Shown here piece by piece: positions 47,490-60,240 of a DNA stretch of 64,000 nt. Numbering within the stretch: position 1 is the stretch's first letter; each line of letters opens with the position of its first letter. The notes under the pieces are model-generated. The model was not told where the DNA came from. It was given only the letters and a program-made list of their open reading frames with translations, and did not search any database. Where the stretch lies: positions 52,738,556 through 52,802,555 of the forward strand of contig OX439001.1 of the NCBI GenBank assembly GCA_949316495.1. Reading direction: 5' to 3'. Position numbers and translations under genes: made by a program. Source of the stretch: Amphiduros pacificus (Eukaryota; Annelida; Polychaeta; Phyllodocida; Hesionidae).

Positions 47490-48420
47490 ATAAAATTGGA
47501 ATATGAAGATTTCATATTTGTTTTCTGCATATAATTACTATTTTTTATATTTTCTATGTTGGCAAAAAACATATTCAATTCTATATGTTCTGACATGCAT
47601 ATTGCTCAAATATTATCCCAGTATGAAGATTTTATATTTGTTCACTATATAAAGTCAGTATTATTCATATTGTCTATGTTTGCAAAATAAAATAATAAAA
47701 ATCATATTCTTCTGATAATTGCTCAATAAGAACTCCAATATAAAGATTTCATTTTTTGGGGGGTATCAAATCATTTCAGAATCTATTATTTTATACTCTT
47801 CTGCATTTGCAATAGACAAATCAATTTATGTTTCCTGAAGTATATATCACTCAAACAAAACCCCAATATTAAGATTTCACCTTCAGCATGAAAATAATAC
47901 TTTGCCCAACCAGGATTCGAACCCTGGACCTTTAGCCTGGAGACAGACATATTAACCACTGAGCCATGTATCACCCTGTGTCAGTACTGTAGAAAACATG
48001 GTGTCACAGCATTGTATGAAAATTGAAATTGTTCCATTTCTTAGCTTATAAAGACATTTTATTTTATTTTTTTGTATTTTCTCCATTTGCCAAATAAAAA
48101 AACAAAAGAAAAAATAAAAGAAAAAACACATTTTATGTGTTCTGACTTTCATTCTGCTCTGAAAAGACCCCAACATGAAGATTTCACCTTTGAAGATTTC
48201 ACCTTTGTTTATTGTATTGTCATTATTTTTTATAATTTCTATCAAAATAAAAAATATTTCAATTCTATATGTTCTGATGTGCATGTTGCGAAAATAAAAC
48301 TTCAAAATGTAGATTTCAGTTTCAGCATGAATAAAAAAATATATATTGTTCTCGGTGGGAATCGAACCCCAGACCTTTAGCATGGGAGACAGATGTCTTA
48401 CCCACTGAGCCATGTTGATT
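47490..48420 (-). mobile_element. tRNA-headed SINE family 2: two heads with a tandem-monomer body
   Basis: Two tRNA-like heads on the minus strand: 48418-48350 (TGGCTCAGTGGGTAAGAC; GGGGTTCGATTCCCAC) and 47980-47900 (TGGCTCAGTGGTTAATAT; GGGTTCGAATCCTGG). Each is followed by related sequence starting CATGCTGAA. The body consists of degenerate monomers of roughly 110-130 bp, each beginning near TGAAATCTTCATATTGG (minus) and containing CAGAACATATAGAATTGAA and a TTTGC-CATAGA-like block. At least five monomers are visible (47497, 47620, 47732, 48170 and 48300 regions). The variable-arm spacing and missing 3' acceptor pairing argue against functional tRNA genes. Confidence 0.6.
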
Positions 48421-49196
48421 AGTATGATTTGAACTTCTCACTGGTAAATCACACAAATAGTCAACATCTTTATCACTTGATCAAGTTATTTTTATAAAGG
48501 GATATTCTGTTATTTCACACAACAGCCTAAATTAAATTTACAGAGTAAAATTTTCCAAAAATATGTTTGTCTAAGATGATATCAATAGTAATGCAAATCA
48601 ATAAAAAGAAACAGATATCTATAACTCATCTCTCATTTAAATCTAACCATTTTCTAGTTGATTCTCTGTAGGTAGGTATATTAGGTTAGCATGTAATAAT
48701 TTATATGGTATATGAGGTGTGTCATATAATGTCCTTACACATTTTATATATTTAACTCGAACACATAAAACAGAGAATTGAAATTAGCCAAAGAAAATCA
48801 GTTACTGGAGTGGTGCACATTTTTCTGGAGAAGTCATATAGAAAGTAGTCCGGTAGGATGTTAATTTCATAGGGAGTTAATGTGTTAATATGTACTCAAT
48901 GAGTTCACTCATAACAGAAATCAAGATGGCCGAATGTTGGTTGAGAAAGTGCTTGATTTCTCTTAAGGGGAGTACACGTCATGAAGAACTGCAAACAGAT
49001 TATACATATCTATTATCTATTTATTGTATCTTTGATTGATGTTTTGCAAATTATATAGTCATATTTTCGTGTTAACATATTCTATGAAGTTAACAAATTG
49101 TGAATCTGGTCAATACTATTTTATTATTTCATGTTTTCGGCATATGAAAATATGTATTTCAGGGTCACATCATCAGACAATCAAACTAAATGGTAA
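48421..49196. other. no gene recognised
   Basis: AT-rich spacer without recognised features. Confidence 0.45.
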
Positions 49197-50172
49197 TATA
49201 ATAATAATAATAATAACAATTTATATAGCGCTATACCAGACCAGGTCTGCTCATAGCGCTTTCTCCGAGAAAATGCTTTCTATATAGAAACGTTTTTTCT
49301 TGAAAGTGTCTACTGTTTTACAGTTTTTCACCTCAAGGGGCAGGACATTCCATTTTTTTGGCGCATATAGCATGAATGCTCTGTCTCCATATGATTTTAA
49401 ATTAGTCCTAGGTACCATGTATTCATTCTTATCATAAGATCGTAGTCCCATACCCAACTCTTTATAATTTAATAATTGAGATAGGTATTGTGGGGCAAAG
49501 CCATTTTGCACCTTCCACGTTAGTAAGGATATCTTAAAATCAAAGCTTTTACCACATAAAAGCATTTCTGTTTTTCCATCATTTATCTTCATTTTATCAT
49601 CTATCAGGAATTTTTTAACCTTTGTAATACAATTTTCTATCTCTTTACAGGACTTATTTCTAGTTTCTTCAGACTTTGGATCAATGGTGATATATAGCTG
49701 TGTGTCAGCAGCATAGATATGATGCCTGAGACCATAGTTAGCAATAATATCTGATAAATGCTCCATGTATGTTGTAAATAATAAAGGTCTCAGAACAGAG
49801 CCTTGAGGGATGCCATATTTAATATTCATATTTTCAAATCTTTTACCATCAATTGTAACACATTGTTTTCTATTTGATAAATATGATCTGAACCATTTCA
49901 AGGCAGTGCCTTTAATGCCACTTCTTTTTTCCAATCTATTTAATAATATATCATGGTCGATGGTATCAAATGCCGCTGATAAGTCAAGCAGTGCCAGCAA
50001 TACCGTTTTCCCATCATCAATATCCATTAAGATGTCATTTTGAACCCTAAGCAGAGCTGTCTCAGTGCTATGAAACTCTTTATATGCAGATTGAAACAGA
50101 CCCTGTATATTATTTCTTACCAGATGATCTACAACTTGTGTAGCTACAGCCCTTTCTATTAATTTTGATAAG
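49197..50172 (-). mobile_element. L2/CR1-like LINE copy R, internally deleted
   Basis: Minus-strand frame at 50027-49251: [49 protein letters not shown] (YADD has become YAAD, losing a catalytic Asp). A deletion joins CGKSFDFK to ISLLTWKVQNG, and the C-terminus ends FSEKAL. The hairpin CAGACCAGGTCTG and AGCGCT lie at 49226-49261, tail AAT-rich at 49197-49216. Subfamily shared with 58265-58954. Confidence 0.87.
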
Positions 50173-50431
50173 GTACCCTGTAATTACAGCTGTTTTTCTT
50201 TTCTACCATCATATTGCCCCAACAATTTCCCCCACATTAATTTCTCTGCATTTGAAAGTAGATGAGTCTTCTGCTAAAATCCAAATCATCCATTGAACAT
50301 TTCGTCAACAACCTTTGCTCAGCTGTCCAGTGCTCTAGCGCAAACACCTGCTTGGTAACAATAGGGCACCTTCATCTTTTGGGACTCTTGAGTGATTTGG
50401 CTCCTGTTTGTCCAATAGTGTTTGTCTATTG

Positions 50432-50722
50432 GTACAGCCCTAACACCACTTATAGACCACAGCAGTGGCCACATTAGTACTGCACAGTACCTGGCCTTTT
50501 CAGTATAACACAGTGATCATGGCAAGCGTATTTTGGTTGATTTCAGAGTGATAGCTTGTTTGTAACACAGATTCTTGACCATGTATCAGTAAAACACACC
50601 CAACATCTTTGTTATTTGCCTGTAACATCTGTGATTTCATGAAAGCTTTAACTTGATATGGTATGTTTTTCAAAAAATTATCAAAAATTAACAAACTTAA
50701 CAATATATAAGCCTCATTACAT
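50432..50722 (+). repeat. dispersed about 290-bp repeat, second type, copy 1
   Basis: Similar to 62530-62805 in the same orientation: ACCACAGCAGTGGCCACATT, TGGCAAGCGTATTTTGG, TGATTTCAGAGTGATAGCTT and the end AACTTAACAATATATA. No coding, TIR or tRNA head recognised. Confidence 0.85.
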
Positions 50723-50727
50723 ATACA

Positions 50728-51175
50728 TAATAATAATAATAATAATAAAATTTGTATAGCGCTGATACCAGACAAGTCTGTTCATAGCGCTGAGTTCAGG
50801 ACATGCATCCTGAAAAGATGAGTTTTCAGCCTACTCTTAAACGAGGAGACTGAAGTGCTTGTCCTAATATTAGTAGGCAAGGAATTCCATAGTCGTGGAC
50901 CCACAGATGAGAAGGCCCTGTCACCTACTGTCCTTAGCCTGGTATTAGGTACCTGTAGGTGGGTGCCATCATTGGATCTTAGACAGCGTTTACCTTCTTT
51001 AATCAGGAGTAGATCCCGCAAGCAAGGCGGAGCCTTACCATTAAGGGCTTTCCAGGTTAATAGAAGAATTTTAAAATCAATTCTCGCATGAACGGGAAGC
51101 CAATGCAGTTCCCTTAATTTTCCTGAAATGTGGTCAAATTTCCTGATTTTTCCAACTACCCGTGCTGCAGAGTTT
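50728..51175 (-). mobile_element. L2/CR1-like LINE copy S, 3' end only
   Basis: Minus-strand ELHWLPVHARIDFKILL, then LLIKEGKRCLRSNDGT and RLWNSLPTNIRTSTSVSSFK to TGA, hairpin with AGCGCT at 50758 and 50786, AAT-rich tail at 50728-50748. The tail lies at the very end of the repeat at 50432-50722, suggesting insertion there. Confidence 0.88.
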
Positions 51176-52899
51176 ATACAAGGCTAAGTGTGATATATTC
51201 TCTACCTGTTAAAATGGAAAGATGTAAAGGCATCATCACTTTTTTAACCACAGTTTGAAATGGTCGGGTGACTGAAATAGAAATATATACTGTGTTTGTT
51301 GCAGACAATGATAATAGAACCAATATCCTGGGATTCATTAATTAATTTTTTGTTGTAATCTTTCTAATTTTCCGACACTACTATACTTCCCTAAGCAAGA
51401 TGACTGTCAAAAGCAAAAGATGATAATAAATTAGAACTTAGAACTATTAAAAATAATACATCAAAATCCTCTTTTCATGTCTTACTTTTGTTCTTATTAG
51501 TAATGTTTAAATTGCTTATCCATATCTTGTGAAAATTCCCTTCCCCTGTAAAGCAATGGAGTGGCAGACCATTACTACACAAATTTCAAGGGCACAATGA
51601 TGAAATATTCTGAGAGGTAATGTTTTGATGGTCATAACGTAAGTATCCCACTGACAAAAAGTGATTTGATTGTCTCGTCACGTGCTGAGCATAGTATGTA
51701 GATTGGTCATGGCAATGGATGAATAAGGATCTACAATATCAATTAACATGGTGCTGTAATATTCCTGCAAAAGGACCAATAATATCCCTGAACAGGGTCC
51801 TACAATATCAATGAATAAGGCCCTATAATCTCCCTCAAGAAAACCCTGTAATGAATGAATGAATGAATGAATGTTTTTATTTATTATGTTCTACAACAGC
51901 AAATATATAATGCATGCTTATATTTTACTTACATATAGACCAATTTAAAATATATATTATATATATATATATATATATAGAAAATGAATGGTATCAGAAA
52001 AGATTAATCTTATCTAGCTCTTAACCACGGTGATTTAACCATTTCATGTCAACATAATAATTGATATAAGAGTATGAAAAGTGGCATGTTTGTTATGCAA
52101 TTCCTTCCATTATACTGCACCAGGAAACTTGTTGTAAATTTTGACACCTTGGCATTTTACTGTTTTTTGACCAACTGTTGTTCTTTTGCTAATGACATGC
52201 ATGTTAATCATATATCTTGGGTTATGACCGTGTATTGAATTATTTGTAGGAAAGTATTCAACAAACACATGGGGTAGCTGGCCGAAATGTTGATTTTTGA
52301 CAAATTTGCACGATTGCAATTGAAAAATGTCTTAAAAAATTAACAATTTAGTTCCATTGTTGGTATGTAACAATATCTGGAAAACAGGATTTTTAATACT
52401 TTGTAATGTTTGAATACTTTTAATGTTTTTTGTAACACGGATGGTCCATTTTTTATTTGCACTGCCAACAGGCAGTGTTCGCCCATCGTTGCATAAAATT
52501 ATCCTTTAAATTGCTTGGATATGCTTCTCAATCACAAGAACAAGGAATTTTCATTAAGTTTAGTTCAAATTTGGTGTAAATCAGACAATTAGAACAGAAA
52601 TGACATGTAAAAGTCTGATCAATGATTTGTGATAGCGCCCGAGCGATAATAGGGCAACTTACGTAATTGTGCCTGAAAAGGCACATCTTTGCATATGGTT
52701 GTGCTAAAAAAATCGTTCATATCCCAAATTAAAATGTTTTTAAAAAATGAATAAAAATAATTTCAACTACCCCATCAGAATGCAATGATTGTTTGTATTT
52801 AAATGTATTTTGTTTTGTTTGTTGTAATTTTTGTTTTGTTTATTGTAATTTTTGTTTTAATCATAGTAATTTTTGTTTTGTTTGTTAATTTTTTTCCCA
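51176..52899. other. no gene recognised
   Basis: AT-rich spacer with GAAT microsatellite (51851-51873) and short (TA)n (51951-51979). Nothing coding supported. Confidence 0.45.
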
Positions 52900-53560
52900 T
52901 CCATGTTACATCTGGAGCACCACTTTTTCTTGTTTGCCTGGTGTGACCATATAACTCTATTGCATATTGAATTTTATTGTAGATGAATCAAAAAAGAGCT
53001 GTCATTTACATTTTTCAGGCAAGAAGTAATGTATTATCTTTAATGACCCTGCATATTTTACTGGAGTTTGCTCCAAGATACTTTGCCTCTTTGTCTCTCT
53101 TTATTTCATTTTTATTTCAATTGGATTGTGTCAAATTCTTGTGGGACTTTTTTGTTTTCCTGCTGAAATATGCTGTATTATGTTTTTTTCATGCTGAGAC
53201 TTTATTTTCAATGAATCAGTCAGCTAGCTCTAATATTACTTTGTTTGTCTCAGCCATGAGCATGTCTGATATTGGATATTTGATAAACACATTGGTGTCA
53301 TTTGTAAAGAGCCTGATTTTTGCAGTTGTGTTTTTTATACTGCCTGGGCGATGTCATTGACATACAGAAGGAATAATAGTGGCGCCCTGACACAGAGCCT
53401 TGAGGTACTCCTACCCTTATTATATCTTTTTCTTAATCAACGCTATTGATATCAACATAGCTTCCATCCCATGCGGGGTTGGTGTTAAAATGGTCCTCTG
53501 ATTTTATCAATTCCCTGGTTTTTTTGTCAGTTCATAAGAGGCGAACGAAAAAATTAAATC
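52900..53560 (-). mobile_element. decayed jockey/CR1-like reverse-transcriptase relic
   Basis: Minus strand, in shifting frames: AWDGSYVDINSVD, VGVPQGSVSG (53385-53414), PLLFLLYVNDIAQ, FTNDTNVFIKYPISDML (FADD-type motif now TNDT) and LADWFIENKVS. Frame shifts and stops throughout. Much older in appearance than the L2-like copies. Confidence 0.7.
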
Positions 53561-56500
53561 ATGGTGCCGAGTTTTCAGTGAGGTGCGACACATCAAGGGA
53601 GGATATGGAGTTCTGCAAGTTGAGCACTGGACTGGTTTGGCAGTTATACCGGTCCAGTTGCAACACACCTGTTTGAACCCAAATATTCACCCTAGGCGGG
53701 AGGACTTTACGGTCCGATTTATAAAAACTAATTTGAAAGTAAATTAAGGTTTAAATTTGTTATATTTTAGTGGCACCTCCTGTAGAAAAGGCAAGGATCA
53801 CAAGAAAGAGCTTGACGACGATCACAGTCCCGACCAATACCAACAGTGGTTTCAGTCTGGTTTGATCTCTTCAGTTGGATGGGGACTGACTGCGTTATCC
53901 TAATTCTTGTTTATATTGGAGGCATGGCCAATGCCCCCCTCTAATTTCCAACAACCCCATCAATTCCAACAACACATATATCAATCCCAACAAGTGATTG
54001 AAGTGTACTGAAGATATTTGATAAATCAGATCTATCTTATATGTTATATTTATCTAGAAATATGGTTGTATTCTATAAAGGAGAATATTTGAACAAATCT
54101 ATTTGTGTGTGTCCATCAATTCCAACAATTCCATCTATCCCATGAACCAATATAATTCAATATTGATCATACCTTCAGTAAGTATTCTATGTACAGACCT
54201 GCACAGTCCATAAGCTCTGTACATTTTCCTACACATATATGGTAAACCCCATATTTCTAGAAATGAGAAGAATCGGATGTATCTGAACAATTCCATCTTT
54301 GGCTACTTCCTATAAATTCTTACAATTCTATCAATCCCATCTATAGCATGTCCTGTCCTTCTGTCTTGATAAACTGAAAGAAACCCATTTATCTGAACTT
54401 TCTTCACATATATCAAACCACCCTGCTAATCTATTGATGGTGTTAATGAGGCCCACCCATGGTGAGGTGTGGAATTAATGACTTTATTGTTTCTATCAAC
54501 CATTTCAATCAGCCCCCTTGTAATCAGAATCAGATGAATCAGAACTAATGCATGTCTATTTGTAATCTACCCCTTGACTGTTACCATCCTTTATCAACCT
54601 TTTTTATGCTGTGGGGGTCTATCAGGAAGAGGGATGAAGCTCAGTCAAATCTACTTCATACACTTATCAGAAAAGCATGAACGACTTAGTGGATTCCTTC
54701 ATGTCTGCATGTCCCCCTACAAAAAATGGGATGTGTCTGGACAATACACTATAACTTATAAGCATGTTTTCTATAAATTTATTTTCATAAATGGTTGGAA
54801 ATGATGTTAAGATGAATCATATTTTATCCAATATCTAAATCGACCAACTCATATTGCTCAAAAGATCAAGAATTCATTTGTGGAATGATAGTCCTGTCTT
54901 CTGTATGTGTTAATTGGTATTATGTCATGCCACCTGGGGTACCCACATCTACCCTCTGACCTTCCCTCTGTTCTTACATACATCACCCAACTTGTGGTCA
55001 ATGGTCTGTCAGAGCAAGATATATTCCTGCACTTTCAGGACATGGTCTCACATCAAAGCATAACAGTGTAAACATTATGTAATAGTAAACAAAGGACAGG
55101 GTGTTCCTCTGACCTTAGAGTAATATACCTCTAAGCTCTGACTAAGATGGCACAGATACAATGTTAGCTAGAAATCTGCACATCCCTACAGCACACAAAT
55201 TGATGTCTGCAGAGTTGTACTTCTTTAGTTTTTATTCAAATTGATCATGATTGATTGATAAAGTTGACTATCTTTACTTTATGTTGTCAAGATATAAACT
55301 AATGATCCTGGTAATATATCAGACCTGTTGAGCAGATTAAGAGTCTGTCACCAGCAGGTCAATTGTGGGATGCATGTTAGCACTACAATGACTACAAGAA
55401 GTAGTTACCCACATGATTATCTTGCATGGGAAATTTAGACAAAAGATTGAAGGTGGTGTTATTAAAAGTTAGATGTGTTTTGAATGCCTTCACAGCAAGG
55501 TGGTTTCATGCCCCTGTGCCAGAGATGACAATCAGCCCCTTGTCTGATATTATCAACACCTCATGAGGTTTTGGTATCATGTTTACCCACTTCAAGAATT
55601 TGCCACCTCCAGATATATATTGCTCTCAATTTCTGACCATCTTTTCTGCCAACATCCCAGTATAATTTTGTGACAATTAGAATTTTGATGAAAGCATGAA
55701 ATATCTCTATCATTATCATTATTCAACTTTTTTTCATGGATTTACCATTTTCAAAAGAAAGAAACTTAAAATGTATTAATAGATATGCTAATAATTATGT
55801 GATTTCTAGAGATAGTTTTCCAACAAAGATTTGTATATTGCAAAATATTGTGTCAAAGAAATAAAGTAAAAATCATCTTGATGAAATGATGTATAACAGT
55901 AACATTTTAAGATCAAAATGTGTACAAAATATCACCAAGTGACAAAGAAATCTGATATCATTCGGCATCATTGTAGTGTCCATGGTGGTGGAGCATCTGT
56001 CACACCTCACAAATCGCAAAGAGCCTATGTCAATTTTATAGGGTCTTTTCTGAATGTGTAATCACAACATTTGACAAGGTGGTGTGGGCACAGAAGGTTT
56101 GGTTATGGCATGGTCTTATCAGTCTAAATAATTACATGCATCACATAACTTGAAAGACCTTAAATGCAGTGCTTGATTCTATGTGATGAAGTACTAATTC
56201 TATGTGATGAACTGATGACTTTATTGCCCCATTTAGCCGCATGTGTTCTGTAGAATGTAAGTCAATCCACATTCAATTGATGGGATAGATATACATATTG
56301 TTGGAAAGATGGGATTGATGGTGAATTGCTGGGGGCTTTGGCCATGGATGTTATATTGGATCTTGTGGGGATGAGATCACCTCTGGAGGTGCTGCTCCTT
56401 CATCTGAGGCACCTCAAGATTGGAGGTCTTGCTGGTTTTTATGAGCTCTTTGGTGGAGGTACTATTGAAAAACCTTGTTTTTTTTGGCTTTACGCGGGTT

Positions 56501-56870
56501 AAAGATGAGATGTAACACATTCTGCTTATATTGTAGAATATTCTGCATTTTTTGGGGAGGTTTTTTCGACTTTTTGTCGATTCGAAAGTGTTTGATCTCT
56601 AATCTTTAATTCTTTTTAAATTTACGGACTCTCTCCCTTACGGCCTTCAGACTATTTCGTTTATTTTACGCTTCGTAATGCCCCGGCGCGGGGTTGCAAT
56701 GTCAAATTTTGAAACAAAACTATAATTAACATCATGTTTTATCGGTCGCAATTATAGCAGTCATTTTCGGAGCCAAAACAAAGTAAAATCTACAAAATAA
56801 ATAATATATATAAATGTTTTCCTCTCACGATTGCAGACATGCTTGAATCGTCTCTGTAAGTGTATTATTA
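53561..56870. other. no gene recognised
   Basis: Longest featureless stretch. Degenerate repeats of CAATTCCAACAA / CAATCCCAACAA type around 53950-54340. No exon with supporting domain evidence on either strand. Confidence 0.45.
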
Positions 56871-56881
56871 GCAGAGATACA

Positions 56882-57135
56882 TTTGTTTGTTTGTTTATTT
56901 TGGGTTTTACATCCCTTTCAATATTATTCCAGTCATTTCGTGATGGGAACTACTTGTAGCAGATATAGTGCTGCCTCACTGATTTAGGCACGGGTCTCAG
57001 CTCATATGGGAAATTGAGTCATGAGTTCAATCTCAGCATGGCCGGGGTTCAAACCCACGAACTTTAGATCACCACAGAGGAACTGGTGCTAATAAGCTGG
57101 TGCTCTAACCAACTGCGCCACGGCCCGTGGCCTTT
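56882..57135 (-). mobile_element. tRNA-headed SINE family 1 with internal deletion and 11-bp duplication
   Basis: Flanked by GCAGAGATACA at 56871-56881 and 57136-57146. Head and tail are complete, but about 75 bp of the central block (between CTCACTGA and TTAGGCACGG) is absent. Confidence 0.93.
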
Positions 57136-57146
57136 GCAGAGATACA

Positions 57147-57699
57147 ATACATGAAGGTATCCATTACCTTATATAATGTCACATTACAGTGATGCTAATG
57201 TAAAACTGACCGATGTATATATTGGTTTGAAAAGAGTGAAACGAAGAGATAATAACTGAAATTAAGTGACAACAAGTGACGGAAGCCGTTTCCTTTGAGA
57301 AGCTTAGGTCTGTTTAAGGGAAATACACTTGGATTAAAGAATGAGAAGAAATACTGTGTTTCAAAAGCTGACCAAGCACGAGCCCTTTCTCGATCCCAAT
57401 ACTACATGCAGGGGAGACCTTGGAGAATCAAGCCAATTACACCTGAGTATGTGCTTAGCTGTGATAAGAAGCGAGACAATGAAAGAGACATTTCTCCCAT
57501 CCACTTACTGGCAAATTCGTCTTCTGTGGTCCATTTATTAAACATGTCAGGCGATCTTTAATATCACGATGGGGTCCAATTGAGGTGATTAACCTTGTTC
57601 AAATAAAGCTTTTCTGCTGACTTACTGGGAGTTGGTCAGGAGTCAAGAATTTCCTGTTCAAACGTTTGCTGTAATGAGGTGTGGACGCTTCCCTATTAT
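57147..57699. other. no gene recognised
   Basis: Plus-strand frame at 57295-57561 shows no known domain; not supported as a gene. Confidence 0.35.
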
Positions 57700-58040
57700 C
57701 GCCAGGGGAAGTCATGCCCATGGTGTTAACAAATAGCTTGTCAGATTCTAATGCAACCTGCGGGACGAGGCAGTTGGGTGTTTTCCATTTGTTGGGCAGT
57801 TGACCAATAGGAAAGCGCTCAGCACTGTACTGCGGGTTGCGTTACCTTGATCGATTGTTGTCTCCTGGCGAGGCGAGGCGAGACAGGCCGAGTAATAAGG
57901 TGGTGGCTGATAGTGAAAGCTGGCAGCAGTTGGAGGTAAAACTTGCGACATCTCACAGGCAGCGTCTCTCTGTGGCCTTTACATACTCCTACGGCAACTA
58001 AAACGTCAAATCCACTAGATTAAAAGCTCACGACTGAATA
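57700..58040 (+). promoter_or_regulatory. promoter-like, CpG-containing stretch with a possible untranslated first exon
   Basis: GC-richer than its surroundings, with GACCAATAGG (CCAAT box) at about 57803, a repeated GGCGA motif at about 57869 and a donor-like AATAAG|GTAAATCG at about 58039. No downstream exon lies within the window that can be connected. Weak inference only. Confidence 0.2.
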
Positions 58041-58264
58041 AGGTAAATCGATTATCTATCTTTTGACGTCGTTTTAGTTTCACATTTCATTTTAAATGAA
58101 TCCTTATAATAAAATTTCAAGAAGACGTGGAAGTCTTGATGCAGAGTAATTCCTTTCTAATTTCGTTTTATATCATGCTTGTAATTTGATGAACTGAGCT
58201 TTGACATATGGTTAAAATGAATCGGGGAATCATTACAAGAATACTTTGAAAGGTAACATAGGAT

Positions 58265-58954
58265 ACAGGATATAGGATCTAGGGGTTATTCTAGATCAAG
58301 AACTATCTATGAAATCACAAATCAAAAAAATGTGTAAAAATGATTTCTTTCATGTAAAAAATTTATCAAGAATAAGAAATTGTTTGGATGAAAAAACTGC
58401 CAACACTCTTGCTCATGCATTTGTTACATCTACCCTTGACTATGGAAATTCACTTCTAGCTGGTTTACCTGAGTGTGAATTAGCCAAACTACAAAAATTA
58501 CAGAACGCTGCAGCCAGGGTAGTGGGGAAACTTAAAAAGAGAGATCAAATCACACAAAAACTTATGGAACTCCACTGGTTGCCTGTAAAGGCTAGGATTG
58601 ATTTCAAAATATCTTTACTGACATGGAAGGTGCAAAATGGCTTTGCCCCAAAATACCTATCTAAGTTATTAGAGTACAAACAGCTAGGCATGGGACTGCG
58701 ATCTAATGATAAGAATGAATACGTAGTTCCTATGACTAATATGAAATCGTATGGCGATAGGGCTTTCATGGTATATGCGCCAAAGAATTGGAATGCCCTG
58801 CCCCTTGAAGTGAAAAACTGCAAAACTGTTGAAACTTTCAAAAAGAAACTTAAAACATTTTTATATAGAAAGCACTATCTTAATGAAGCTCTTTGAGCAG
58901 ACCTGGTCTGATATAGCGCTATATAAATCGTTATTATTATTATTATTATTATTA
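58265..58954 (+). mobile_element. L2/CR1-like LINE copy, 3' 0.7 kb, open frame
   Basis: From DLGVILDQELSMKSQIKKM through VTSTLDYGNSLLAGLPECEL, ARIDFKISLLTWKVQNG and NWNALPLEVKNCKTV to TGA 58894-58896 without interruption (195 codons). 3' hairpin GAGCAGACCTGGTCTG and AGCGCT at 58904-58920, TTA tail at 58931-58954. Among the youngest-looking fragments. Confidence 0.9.
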
Positions 58955-59704
58955 CATATTTTCTAAGATAATTTTGCCCTGCATTTCAAAATATTTCTTT
59001 ATTTGTCAAAAGAAATATTTTCATTTTGTGGTTTTAATATCGATTAAATGCACAGCTATTGCAAAATCAAAACTTACAATAGTTTGAGAAAGATAACTTA
59101 GTGATCAGAAAAATGACATGTTCAAATAATGGAGTTTATATACACGATAATTAGGTTATGTGTTCTCTTTCAATTTCATATCTATTTATGAACACCAGAA
59201 CTCATACAAATTACAGTGAACGGAGCAAGTGTACCAAACCCGTAGTTGAAACTCGGACATTTTAACAGGGTGCAACATCACATAGCCATGCTGTACTAAT
59301 TGAAATTGAACTGAAGGTTGTGTTTTACACTTCATCTTGGGTTTGTATTGCTTTTCAACATTTTCAAAGTGGGCATCTATTTTCACGGCATAAGTGATGT
59401 CACTGTCAAAATGCGTAAAACTGGCGATTTGTTATTTTACGATTAGTCTGTACACATACAATGGATCAGATCATCTCTACATGAAACTTAGGTAGAATAT
59501 ACTGTCCATGTGATCTTGTGAAAATGATGAGTGACTTTGCTGTCGGTCACTGTAGAAGATTTCATAGAGAATTGGGAGTGGTAGAACACAACGTACTATG
59601 CATTACAAAGGTAGGGCTGCTAGTTGCTCAATGTTCTCACTACTTCTGCCGTCATTGCCATATTTTGGATATCATTTGAAACTAAGAATATCCCAACTCC
59701 CAAT
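58955..59704. other. no gene recognised
   Basis: AT-rich spacer. The 20-bp string CTACTTCTGCCGTCATTGCC at about 59640 also occurs at about 14366, hinting at another old dispersed repeat. Confidence 0.4.
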
Positions 59705-59722
59705 AGATTGATTGATTGATTA

Positions 59723-59768
<46 letters not shown>
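59705..59768. repeat. (GATT)n microsatellite
   Basis: About 15 GATT units with one interruption (TAAAT). Confidence 0.96.
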
Positions 59769-59969
59769 ATCTTTATCATACTGACTGGAATGCATACAAT
59801 AAAATACTTTGTATTCTTGGTGAAGTTCTTCCCAGCCCCTGAGTACATATCAGTCAGTTGATACATATTATATTATCATAAATACTTTCAGTACCTTATG
59901 GAGCTTGTCTGGTTACTTACAGGCACATAATGACTTTATAATTTCACATATCAATAAAACTTCACATAT

Positions 59970-60240
59970 CAATAAAAAGTTTATTTGTTCACAATATTTT
60001 TCCTTTTCATCCAAGCTTTTTCTACATATATCCTTAATGATTTCAATTCCTTTCCCATTACAAAAATAAAACTCTCTTGACCATTAAATACAGTAAACTT
60101 GTCATTCTTCTTAGAAATATTAATAAATAATTCTGCTCTGTATTCCTTATATGCATCATATTTACAAACAAAATGAAATTCATTTTCGATAGATTGTAGT
60201 CTACACATTTGGCACACTCTTTGATCTAACTTCGTATTTC
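59970..60240 (-). mobile_element. LINE ORF2 C-terminal relic (Cys-His segment)
   Basis: Minus frame 60217-59981: CQMCRLQSIENEFHFVCKYD, then AELFINISKKND and LRIYVEKAWMKRK to stop. The CxxC ... ENEFHFxxxC pattern is the zinc-knuckle-like end of several LINE ORF2 proteins. The rest of the element is absent. Confidence 0.68.

Noticed and set aside
47900-48418. Two tRNA genes on the minus strand
   Set aside because: A and B boxes are present but acceptor stems do not pair, and both heads continue into the same repeated body; they are SINE heads.
57295-57561. 88-codon plus-strand frame as a host gene
   Set aside because: No domain, no splice context and no supporting signal; an overlapping frame is equally open.
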